Virus record (IMG/VR): IMGVR_UViG_3300036766_000194 | Location: 124,001-188,000 of that record | Strand: one strand, 5' to 3' | DNA: 64,000 bases | Origin: a virus | Shown: piece by piece, positions 21,654 to 27,368 of the stretch | Layout: each line of letters begins with the position of its first letter | Position numbering within the stretch: position 1 is the first letter of the stretch | Position numbers and translations under genes: made by a program | Notes under the pieces: generated by a model | What the model was told of the DNA's origin: nothing | Seen by the model: only the letters and a program-made list of their open reading frames with translations | Database searches by the model: none

Positions 21654-22273
21654 GACTTTACCCTTGGTTCTACTTCTTCGTGCTTCGGCTTATAGTGTCC
21701 GGTCGCCCATAAAGACATAATCTTTATAACATCTTCATCTTCATACCCCTGTACTTCTTTACACACGTCAAAAGTACTTTCGGAAAACGAAGGAAGTTTG
21801 TCTACATCTCCACGCTCCATTAAAACAATGCTACTCATCACAGTTGTGCCGTTGGAATCTTCCGTAAAGAACCCTACAACACGAGAACGAGAAGGATCAA
21901 CAAATATACTAACCTTAAAGGAAGAATCCTTATCAGGAATCCAGTGAAATTCTAATAGACGAATAGTGTCGTCATCGGGATAGATGTTTATGCTGGTTAG
22001 GTTGAACACAATAGGTTGCTTTAAGGACTGGGTAATTCCCGTCTTATTGTCATAATAAGATATCAATACAAAAGAGGGGTCAGAGTCGGCTAATTTTATG
22101 TGATAAGGAGTAAATTTTCCCTTCCCGCAAAATGAAGCATTGTATTCTCCAACCACTGGTTTAAGACTAGATTTCCATTCTTTTTGAGGGATTTCAATGT
22201 ATTCGGATTTTAATTGTTCACTTGTGATTGAAGGAAATAAGAAAATTGCTAGTATGATTGCTATAATCTTCAT
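21650..22273 (-). CDS. Exported protein, 207 residues
   Basis: A clear signal peptide (MKIIAIILAIFLFPSITS) and a beta-rich mature part with two Cys. No family recognised. It follows the tRNA array on the same strand and may be co-transcribed with it. Likely periplasmic. Confidence 0.65.
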   Translation of the reverse strand: MKIIAIILAIFLFPSITSEQLKSEYIEIPQKEWKSSLKPVVGEYNASFCGKGKFTPYHIKLADSDPSFVLISYYDNKTGITQSLKQPIVFNLTSINIYPDDDTIRLLEFHWIPDKDSSFKVSIFVDPSRSRVVGFFTEDSNGTTVMSSIVLMERGDVDKLPSFSESTFDVCKEVQGYEDEDVIKIMSLWATGHYKPKHEEVEPRVKS

Positions 22274-22346
22274 GAAGACTCCCGAACTACTCTTATGTTT
22301 TGTGGGTTTAAGTTTTTATTTATCTTGATTAGCGGGAATGAAGAAG

Positions 22347-22422
22347 TGGTAGGACCACAAGGATTCGAACCCTGGTATCGGAGGTAGAAGCTCCGCGCTC
22401 TGTCCGATTGAGCTATGGTCCC
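22347..22422 (-). tRNA. tRNA-Arg (anticodon TCT)
   Basis: Acceptor GGGACCA/TGGTCCT, anticodon stem CGGAG/CTCCG, loop CTTCTAC, normal T-loop, encoded CCA. Last tRNA of array 2. Reads AGA, present in the array-2 leader. Confidence 0.93.
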
Positions 22423-22426
22423 ACTT

Positions 22427-22502
22427 TGGAGGCCGGAGCGGGGTACGATCCCGCACACTTGGTTTAGGAAACCAGCGCACTGTCCATTTGTGCTATCCAG
22501 CC
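22427..22502 (-). tRNA. tRNA-Arg (anticodon CCT), unusual T-loop
   Basis: Acceptor GGCTGGA/TCCGGCC, anticodon loop TTCCTAA, T-stem GCGGG/CCCGC with loop ATCGTAC (A54, U58). Encoded CCA after T73. The only array-2 anticodon not sampled by the leader. Confidence 0.88.
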
Positions 22503-22507
22503 AAACT

Positions 22508-22582
22508 TGGTAGTCCCCACAGGACTCGAACCTGCAAAACGATGTTCGTAGCATCGTGTGATATCCATTTCACCAAGGGACC
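22508..22582 (-). tRNA. tRNA-Arg (anticodon ACG), copy 1
   Basis: Anticodon stem CGATG/CATCG with loop CTACGAA, normal T-arm, encoded CCA. Reads CGN codons if A34 is converted to inosine. Confidence 0.91.
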
Positions 22583-22585
22583 ACA

Positions 22586-22661
22586 TGGTATTCCCGGAGA
22601 GATTCGAACTCTCGTATCATCCTTCGGAGGAATGCGCCTGAGTCCACTAGGCTACGGGAAT
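22586..22661 (-). tRNA. tRNA-Arg (anticodon CCG)
   Basis: Acceptor ATTCCCG/CGGGAAT, anticodon loop CTCCGAA, normal T-arm, encoded CCA. Reads CGG. Confidence 0.91.
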
Positions 22662-22676
22662 AAACTCTATTAAACG

Positions 22677-22729
22677 CCGGATAGACTACAAAATTCTTCC
22701 GAAATCGTCTATCCGGTCACTATGACCGG
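22677..22729 (-). other. Alternative hairpins between tRNA genes
   Basis: CCGGATAGAC/GTCTATCCGG (22677-22686, 22707-22716) overlaps a second hairpin CCGGTCA-CTA-TGACCGG (22713-22729). The two stems share four bases and compete. They may guide processing or internal termination within the array. Confidence 0.5.
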
Positions 22730-22737
22730 GTATCTGG

Positions 22738-22812
22738 TGGATCCCAGAACTGGATTCGAACCAGTATGAATTCGTTCAGAGCGAATTAGGCTACCTATTG
22801 CCTCATCTGGGA
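22738..22812 (-). tRNA. tRNA-Gln (anticodon CTG), CCACCA end
   Basis: Perfect acceptor TCCCAGA/TCTGGGA, anticodon stem ATTCG/CGAAT with loop CTCTGAA. The discriminator is T, followed by CCA and immediately a second CCA. Confidence 0.88.
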
Positions 22813-22820
22813 ATTGAAAC

Positions 22821-22958
22821 TCATGTCGTACAAGATGAAAAGCGGTAATGATAAGGTTCACCGCCGTCATCATTACGGAGAGCTTCTGTGACCTTTGGCA
22901 ATGCGCATTCACACTGGTCATGCTCTTCCTGCGGACACCCGCCGTTTAAACGAACCAT
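22821..22958 (-). CDS. 45-residue Cys-containing protein inside array 2
   Basis: ATG after AAAGGAGTAATGAT, a strong ribosome site, so it is very likely translated although embedded between tRNA-Asn and tRNA-Gln. Sequence MVRLNGGCPQEEHDQCECAL... with clustered cysteines. Function unknown. Confidence 0.6.
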   Translation of the reverse strand: MVRLNGGCPQEEHDQCECALPKVTEALRNDDGGEPYHYRFSSCTT

Positions 22959-22979
22959 ATCATTACTCCTTTCTAAAAT

Positions 22980-23054
22980 TGGCTCTCCGAGTAGGACTTG
23001 AACCTACAACCTTTCGGTTAACAGCCGACTGCTCCGCCATTGAGCTACCGGAGA
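22980..23054 (-). tRNA. tRNA-Asn (anticodon GTT), copy 1
   Basis: Acceptor TCTCCGG/TCGGAGA, anticodon loop CTGTTAA, G73, encoded CCA. Confidence 0.9.
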
Positions 23055-23060
23055 ATTGAT

Positions 23061-23090
23061 AGGAGATGATAGTCGCGACTATCATCTCCT
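23061..23090. repeat. Perfect 30-bp palindrome
   Basis: AGGAGATGATAGTCG followed directly by its exact reverse complement, no loop. It lies six bases from tRNA-Asn in the array. It could be a dimeric protein site or a cruciform/RNA hairpin. Confidence 0.85.
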
Positions 23091-23096
23091 TCTTAA

Positions 23097-23171
23097 CTAG
23101 TCGGCCAATTCTTGAATTTTGGCATTTCCAGCTCTGCCAATGGCGGCTGGCGTCTTTCCGTTAAACGACGA
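23097..23171 (-). pseudogene. Ankyrin-like fragment
   Basis: A 24-codon frame reads FNGKTPAAIGRAGNAKIQEL, like part of an ankyrin repeat (G-x-T-P-x-x-x-A...G...I...L). No start codon. Probably a gene remnant between the two tRNA-Asn genes. Confidence 0.3.
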
Positions 23172-23176
23172 CTAAA

Positions 23177-23252
23177 TGGCTGGGGCGGGAGGACTCGAAC
23201 CTCCAAGTACCTGAGTAACAGTCAGGCGCTGTACCGATTGAGCCACACCCCA
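23177..23252 (-). tRNA. tRNA-Asn (anticodon GTT), copy 2
   Basis: Acceptor TGGGGTG/CGCCCCA, anticodon stem CCTGA/TCAGG with loop CTGTTAC, G73, encoded CCA. It differs considerably from copy 1, so not a recent duplicate. Confidence 0.92.
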
Positions 23253-23270
23253 ATTGAACTTCTACAACTC

Positions 23271-23346
23271 TGGTGGAGCAGATGGGATTTGAACCCACAT
23301 CCTTCGCATTGCAAGTGCGCTGCGCCGCCAATTGCGCCACTGCCCC
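23271..23346 (-). tRNA. tRNA-Ala (anticodon TGC)
   Basis: Acceptor GGGGCAG/CTGCTCC, anticodon loop CTTGCAA, normal T-arm, A73, encoded CCA. Confidence 0.91.
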
Positions 23347-23355
23347 AAAGTTAAG

Positions 23356-23429
23356 TGGTAGGGCTAGGGAGAATCGAACTCCCGTCTACTGATTAAGAGT
23401 CAGCAGCTTTACCATTAAGCTATAGCCCT
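23356..23429 (-). tRNA. tRNA-Lys (anticodon CTT)
   Basis: Acceptor AGGGCTA/TAGCCCT, anticodon loop CTCTTAA, normal T-arm, encoded CCA. Reads AAG. Confidence 0.92.
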
Positions 23430-23461
23430 AAAATTGCCCATATTTTTATCCCACGTCGGCT

Positions 23462-23575
23462 TTACGTTACCTTACGATAACGAGCGTGTGATGCCTTAGA
23501 CTTACGTCCGTAACAGGCGGCATCCACCCGGCTTATTTGCGTGAACGGAGGCAAGCTACCCCCGTCACGCTTCAT
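23462..23575 (-). CDS. 37-residue basic ORF inside array 2
   Basis: Opens MKRDGGSLPPFTQISRV and ends with a Lys/Arg/His-rich tail. No ribosome site; the ATG follows the CCA of tRNA-Arg(ACG) copy 2 by only four bases. Translation is doubtful. Confidence 0.3.
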   Translation of the reverse strand: MKRDGGSLPPFTQISRVDAACYGRKSKASHARYRKVT

Positions 23576-23579
23576 AAAA

Positions 23580-23655
23580 TGGTATCCCCGGCAGGATTTG
23601 AACCTGCGTATCTGGTTTCGTAGACCAGTACCTGAGTCCACTAGGCTACGGGGAC
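23580..23655 (-). tRNA. tRNA-Arg (anticodon ACG), copy 2
   Basis: Acceptor GTCCCCG/CGGGGAT, anticodon stem CTGGT/ACCAG with loop CTACGAA, normal T-arm, encoded CCA. Confidence 0.91.
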
Positions 23656-23666
23656 AAAGTAACTTC

Positions 23667-23742
23667 TGGTGGGTCCGGAGGGTTATGATCCCCCATAACG
23701 CTGTTTAAAAGACAGCTGCTTTGCCAGTTAAGCTACGAACCC
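23667..23742 (-). tRNA. tRNA-Lys (anticodon TTT), unusual T-loop
   Basis: Acceptor GGGTTCG/CGGACCC, anticodon stem GCTGT/ACAGC with loop CTTTTAA, encoded CCA. The T-loop is ATCATAA (A54, U58). Confidence 0.88.
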
Positions 23743-23752
23743 ATTTAAAACT

Positions 23753-23829
23753 TGGGGTGTAGGACGGGTCTCGAACCCGCTTTAACCGGATTCACAGTCC
23801 GGCGCGTCACCTGTTTCGCCTCCTACACC
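23753..23829 (-). tRNA. tRNA-His (anticodon GTG)
   Basis: Acceptor GTGTAGG/CCTACAC with an encoded G-1 facing C73, the His identity pair, anticodon loop CTGTGAA and encoded CCA. A small upstream ORF reads into its 5' half. Confidence 0.92.
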
Positions 23830-23898
23830 ATCGTTTAGTGCTTCCTTGTAAAAGGCAGTTTCAGTCCATTTCTTTTTCAAATGGGCATGAACAGCCAT
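23782..23898 (-). CDS. 38-residue ORF overlapping tRNA-His
   Basis: ATG nine bases after AGGAG. Opens MAVHAHLKKKWTETAFYKEA and then runs 48 bases into the tRNA-His gene before stopping. Either a small gene truncated by the tRNA or a true overlap; translation would conflict with tRNA folding. Confidence 0.4.
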   Translation of the reverse strand: MAVHAHLKKKWTETAFYKEALNDGVGGETGDAPDCESG

Positions 23899-23995
23899 AT
23901 CAGTTACTCCTAGTTTCCTAGCACACGGTCCACCATTGTTGTTTTCTCATGAACCCTTCAATGCCCTTTGTAAGAGATACTGAAAGTCACGAATG

Positions 23996-24067
23996 CAGGA
24001 TGGGAGGGACTCGAACCCCCGTAAACGGTTTTGGAGACCGTTGTCCTGGCCGCTGAACGACCATCCT
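23996..24067 (-). tRNA. tRNA-Trp (anticodon CCA)
   Basis: Acceptor AGGATGG/CCATCCT, anticodon stem ACGGT/ACCGT with loop CTCCAAA, G73. The 3' CCA is not encoded (GCA follows). First gene of array 2, directly after the alternative stems. Confidence 0.92.
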
Positions 24068-24073
24068 ATTAGT

Positions 24074-24194
24074 CTTACCGCCTGAGCGGTAAGCTGGGTT
24101 CTATTGATTTATGAGATTAAGTGAGTCGGTGGGAACTACGTTGACCCTCAACCTCGAAATTGCGAACCTCAGCTTACCGCCAGAAACACGAGCC
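24074..24194 (-). promoter_or_regulatory. Attenuator-like leader structure of tRNA array 2
   Basis: Transcribed order: arm A GCGGTAAGCTG (24180-24170), a hairpin GTTGA-GGG-TCAAC (24152-24140), arm B CAGCTTACCGC (24096-24086), arm C GCGGTAAG (24081-24074). B pairs perfectly with A (11 bp) or with C (8 bp, 4-base loop), never both. Arm A begins 15 bases after the leader stop codon, so a ribosome at the stop would crowd it. No U-run follows B:C, so termination would be Rho-type or the hairpin acts in processing. Confidence 0.65.
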
Positions 24195-24251
24195 TTACGC
24201 TCTATGCCACTGTCGCTTCGCTTCGCTCCGATTTCGTTTCGTTGAGTTCAT
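24195..24251 (-). CDS. Leader peptide of tRNA array 2
   Basis: An 18-codon ORF, MNSTKRNRSEAKRQWHRA, starting about 12 bases after the predicted transcription start. Thirteen of the 17 codons after Met are decoded by tRNAs of array 2: Asn AAC/AAT, Lys AAA/AAG, Arg CGA/CGG/AGA, Ala GCG, Gln CAG, Trp TGG, His CAT. The last eight codons are all of this kind. All seven amino acids of the array occur; only the Arg(CCT) codon AGG is missing. Same logic as the array-1 leader. Confidence 0.7.
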   Translation of the reverse strand: MNSTKRNRSEAKRQWHRA

Positions 24252-24269
24252 TTTATTGCTCTCGTATAT

Positions 24270-24299
24270 AGAATACGGGATATCTTTCAAAAAGGTTAA
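24270..24299 (-). promoter_or_regulatory. Promoter of tRNA array 2
   Basis: Minus strand TTAACC (24294-24299), 18 bases with a T-run, TATTCT (24270-24275). The same motif as the array-1 promoter. Confidence 0.65.
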
Positions 24300-24400
24300 T
24301 TAGCGATTTTCTTCTTAACAATGCCTTCTTTAACCCATTTCTTGTGACATTCGTTGATAACTTTAATTATCAGTTTTTCCATCTTCTTATTCTTCGTCAT
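24296..24400 (-). CDS. 34-residue basic protein
   Basis: MTKNKKMEKLIIKVINECHK..., Lys-rich, coupled by ATGA to the upstream frameshifted gene. Its end overlaps the -35 element of the array-2 promoter. Confidence 0.5.
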   Translation of the reverse strand: MTKNKKMEKLIIKVINECHKKWVKEGIVKKKIAN

Positions 24401-24649
24401 GATACATCCAAGGCAGTGTCGCGATCAGTCGGTCTCGTTCGCTCCTCTGGCGCAGGCGCTTCGGTCCCGGTTGGCTCTTCTGGGACCGACTCAAACTGTA
24501 TGTGAACGTCCTCCTCAAAAGCATGCCCATTCTGCCAACCCAACTGCCCAGAGAATTTTTGTTGAATTCTCTATTTTACGATGGCGCATCCAATAGAGAA
24601 GACCTATCGTAGCCACCACCCCAAGAACAACGATTATAAAGGTAAGCAT
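24397..24649 (-). pseudogene. Frameshifted membrane protein gene
   Basis: Frame 0 gives a membrane helix (MLTFIIVVLGVVATIGLLYW, then MRHRKIENSTK). The +1 frame continues FSGQLGWQNGHAFEEDVHIQ and an acidic Pro/Glu/Thr-rich tail. Removing one A from an A5 run joins them perfectly; length is 84x3+1. Start coupled by TAATG to the exported protein upstream. Confidence 0.6.
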
Positions 24650-25161
24650 TAGTTAATAATCACCCATACTCTAATACGCCATCCAGGATGATAAGGATTA
24701 TACACCCATAGAACCCCATCATCGTCCTGAACTATGTAATAGTCCTCGTAGTAACCCCAAAGCCATTGCTCCGAATAAGCAAACCAGTATCCACCATAAC
24801 GAAAATGGTTACAACCGTTGTAGTAATAGGGACGTCCTACACGGAACTTGTGATTGTATCCAAAGTGGTACGCATAGTATCTCTGGTCAAAACGTTTTCC
24901 ATCCCAATGACGTCTGTTGTAAGAATTCCATTCTCTTTCGTGACGGTCGGTACGATGCCACTCACGACGATCCTCTTTATTCCAGTGACGATTATCTTGC
25001 CGATTCTCCACACGAGGAGATTCTTGTCTTGGACGAACCTGTTCTTGCCGTTGGCGTCCCTCGCTACGGTGAGATTCTACTCGTCCGTGTCCTTGAGAAA
25101 AGGCCGGGACTACCACTAAAAAGGAAAGAATAAAACCAAAAATGAGATTCTTATTCATCAT
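24649..25161 (-). CDS. Exported Arg/His- and Tyr/Trp-rich protein
   Basis: A 170-residue protein with a signal peptide (NLIFGFILSFLVVVPAFS). A hydrophilic region very rich in Arg, Gln, His and Glu (about residues 25-90) is followed by an aromatic C-terminus (FGYNHKFRVGRPYYYNG, GGYWFAYSEQWLWGYYEDYY). The composition resembles small bacterial periplasmic proteins rather than virion proteins; no family can be named with confidence. Possibly acquired from a host. Confidence 0.6.
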   Translation of the reverse strand: MMNKNLIFGFILSFLVVVPAFSQGHGRVESHRSEGRQRQEQVRPRQESPRVENRQDNRHWNKEDRREWHRTDRHEREWNSYNRRHWDGKRFDQRYYAYHFGYNHKFRVGRPYYYNGCNHFRYGGYWFAYSEQWLWGYYEDYYIVQDDDGVLWVYNPYHPGWRIRVWVIIN

Positions 25162-25187
25162 TGTTTGCTCCCTTCTAAAAGAGGTGA

Positions 25188-26132
25188 CTAGTCCTTTTTG
25201 GTGGTATCGGAAAAGTTGACCGTGAATCCCAGGTCTCCGGATTTCTTAATCTTAGGAAAGTTTTTACGGTTGTCCTGTAGACGACAAAGAGTCTCGTCAA
25301 GATCCATACCTAGACAATGGGTGGCCACAATAAGTTCCCGTAGATGTGCCAGACCAAGACCCTGAGTCTTTTTGACCAACTCCTGCAGACTTTTCTCAGG
25401 CATGGTGTTCTTAACAATATTCTTCATGTAGGCGTAGCGAGCTTCCGCAACGGGAGGATTCAAACCAATAACCAAGTCAAAACGTCCTGGGCGCTTTACA
25501 AAGCGATCTTCCAAAACTTCTGGCTTATTGGTGGTTGCTAGATGTACTACGTGGTTGATTTGTTCTTCACCATCCAACAGAGATAGTATTTGACGAGGAC
25601 GGGAACCACTAGATTCCGTGTACTCTTCAATGTCCTCGATGATGGTGAGAATCTTACGTTCAGGTTCAACTTGACGAATATATTGCAAAGCAATAGAAGA
25701 ATTACTCACATTAGAAACATAGAGAACAACCCCGCCTTGCTCATGGATAATCTGATTACAAAGTAGACGGATGATAGAAGTCTTACCACAGCCAGCTGGA
25801 CCGTAAAGAAGGATCCCACGCTTGTGCAGGAATCCACACTTTTTGAATATATCTTCGCTCACCCAAAACTTAGCAATTTGTTTTAGTATGTAATCAATGG
25901 GCATGCCAGGAAGCACCAGAAGGTCGTCAGCAGGAAAGTCTACCTGAGATAGGTACAAACCCTCTCCATCCGTATCGGCCTCATAGATACCAGCAGGAAG
26001 ACGTTCAACAGTGCTTCCTACGGGACGAAATTTCCCCCCACGAACATACCAACGACTATAGGGAATATCTTCCGGTTCAGGCATGGAAGGTTCTGCTAGT
26101 TCTACTTCGTTTTCATCATCATTACGTGGCAT
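25188..26132 (-). CDS. AAA+ ATPase
   Basis: The start is placed at MPRNDDENE, after a good GGGAG; the longest frame begins 54 bases earlier. Counting from the longer start: Walker A GPAGCGKT (129-136), Walker B-like TIIEDIEE (181-188), sensor region ATTNKPE, and the arginine-finger segment RFVKRPGRFD of classical AAA proteins. The N-terminal 100 residues form a substrate or adaptor domain. Such phage AAA proteins remodel protein or nucleoprotein complexes; the target here is unknown. Confidence 0.8.
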   Translation of the reverse strand: MPRNDDENEVELAEPSMPEPEDIPYSRWYVRGGKFRPVGSTVERLPAGIYEADTDGEGLYLSQVDFPADDLLVLPGMPIDYILKQIAKFWVSEDIFKKCGFLHKRGILLYGPAGCGKTSIIRLLCNQIIHEQGGVVLYVSNVSNSSIALQYIRQVEPERKILTIIEDIEEYTESSGSRPRQILSLLDGEEQINHVVHLATTNKPEVLEDRFVKRPGRFDLVIGLNPPVAEARYAYMKNIVKNTMPEKSLQELVKKTQGLGLAHLRELIVATHCLGMDLDETLCRLQDNRKNFPKIKKSGDLGFTVNFSDTTKKD

Positions 26133-26160
26133 TGATGATTCTCCCTGATAGGATGTTTTA

Positions 26161-26502
26161 CTAGGCGGAGGCCACTTTTTTGCCACTTTTACCCCAGTAC
26201 ATTACGTGTGGATGTTCCACAGTAGGTAATACCTGAGAATGCCCAATATAGATTAAATGATGATACCCACAAATAGGACAATTCCCATGAGTATTTTGTT
26301 CTACCATATTTCCACAAGATTGACATTCTCTGTTTGCTAAAGAAGGGAGTGGAGGATTTAAAGGAAGGGGTTGTCCCATTAATTCCCAGCGTTTACGAAG
26401 AGAATTATAGAGATGACGGAAAAATTCTTTAGGAGTTATTTCTTCGGCCCACTGCTGCTCCCATGCTAGAAGACAACGATCCACAGGCTTTAGTTCAAGC
26501 AT
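26161..26502 (-). CDS. 113-residue zinc-ribbon protein
   Basis: Helical N-terminal half and a four-Cys ribbon CQSCG...CPICG (about residues 60-78). Just upstream is TATACAGT-ATG, so the leader may be very short. It lies next to the AAA+ gene and could be its partner (inference). Confidence 0.6.
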   Translation of the reverse strand: MLELKPVDRCLLAWEQQWAEEITPKEFFRHLYNSLRKRWELMGQPLPLNPPLPSLANRECQSCGNMVEQNTHGNCPICGYHHLIYIGHSQVLPTVEHPHVMYWGKSGKKVASA

Positions 26503-26560
26503 ACTGTATAGTACTCACTTGAGAGATATTTCTTTGTCTAAAGCAATGAATTGGGTACAC

Positions 26561-26686
26561 TCACGGTTGTTTTGGCTTTAGAATGCCATGCTCACAAAAA
26601 GTTATCTCAACCTTATCTACAGGTATGAAATGGCGTACCGTCTTGTGCTCGTATTTGGGATGTCCGCAAATACAGAATTCAATCAT
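26561..26686 (-). CDS. 41-residue Cys/His protein
   Basis: MIEFCICGHPKYEHKT opening with a possible metal site and a later CEHG. TAATG overlap with the upstream gene. Function unknown. Confidence 0.55.
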   Translation of the reverse strand: MIEFCICGHPKYEHKTVRHFIPVDKVEITFCEHGILKPKQP

Positions 26687-26988
26687 TAAATTTCTCCACT
26701 AATCAAAGCAGCGCGTCGGGAAGCTGTCCCCTTCTTATAGGTGGGCTTGGCTTCTCCCACAGTCACGTTACCCAGCTTGACCACGTTGATTTCGGCCAGA
26801 TTGCGCTCAACCCCTGTGCGGTTCGTTCGATAGCTGTAGTTCAGTGACGTGCTGAAATCTTCCCGAGAATTAATTTTGGGAGGAAATAAAAAAGAAAGAA
26901 TACGATCCAAGAAACTCTCACTGGTGTGTGCCAGGATTGCATGACTACGAACATCGCTGCGTCCCAGAGTAAGACAAAAAGTTGCCAT
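26686..26988 (-). CDS. 100-residue hypothetical protein
   Basis: Behind a strong phage-type promoter and GGAGGAAC. No cysteine pairs or membrane helix; basic C-terminus (KKGTASRRAAL). Function unknown. Confidence 0.6.
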   Translation of the reverse strand: MATFCLTLGRSDVRSHAILAHTSESFLDRILSFLFPPKINSREDFSTSLNYSYRTNRTGVERNLAEINVVKLGNVTVGEAKPTYKKGTASRRAALISGEI

Positions 26989-27005
26989 GGTGTTCCTCCA
27001 GTTAT

Positions 27006-27035
27006 ATTCTACCGAGTAGGACGAAAAAAGGTTAA
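27006..27035 (-). promoter_or_regulatory. Phage-type promoter
   Basis: Minus strand TTAACC (27030-27035), 18 bases with six T, TAGAAT (27006-27011). Confidence 0.7.
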
Positions 27036-27038
27036 TCG

Positions 27039-27330
27039 TTAGAACACTCCTGGAAAACTTACCGAGGAGAAATCCACATTCTCAAGATCACCTTCGATAG
27101 TTTCCAAGTTGTCAATCGCTTCCTGTAATTCATCAGCTTTGCTGGAGGACTGAAGATTTTCGGGCAAGTTGTCGTATCAATTCTGCAACTCGTCCTTGAG
27201 TTCGCTCACCCGGACGATCAGAGCGGCTAGAAGCCACATTGAGCTTTGTTACCGAGAGATCCATTTCCTTGCCAAAGACTTTCTTAGCGGCTTTCTCAAT
27301 GGTCTTGATGTTACTGCCCGTGACAGTCAC
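27039..27330 (-). pseudogene. Disrupted small gene (frameshift plus TGA)
   Basis: Frame 0 opens MTVTGSNIKTIEKAAKKVFG and runs to ASSRSDRPG. The +1 frame then reads VSELKDELQN, TGA, YDNLPENLQSSSKADELQEA... to TAA 27039-27041. Both parts look like one coiled-coil protein; a Trp (TGG) would fit at the TGA. Length is 97x3+1. Two lesions argue for decay. Confidence 0.5.
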
Positions 27331-27368
27331 CGTGATTTTGTAACTTGCTATGACGTTCCTCCTATAAA

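Noticed and set aside
24068-24251. Array-2 leader considered as a tmRNA or RNase P RNA.
   Set aside because: It lacks the tRNA-like ends and tag reading frame of tmRNA and the conserved core of RNase P; the leader ORF plus alternative stems explains it better.
15898-27330. Three in-frame TGA codons where Trp would fit (15898, 16673, about 27150) suggested TGA recoding to Trp.
   Set aside because: Many clean genes end in TGA with overlaps to the next start, Trp is encoded by TGG in all large genes, and the only tRNA-Trp has anticodon CCA. Mutation of TGG in decaying genes is simpler.
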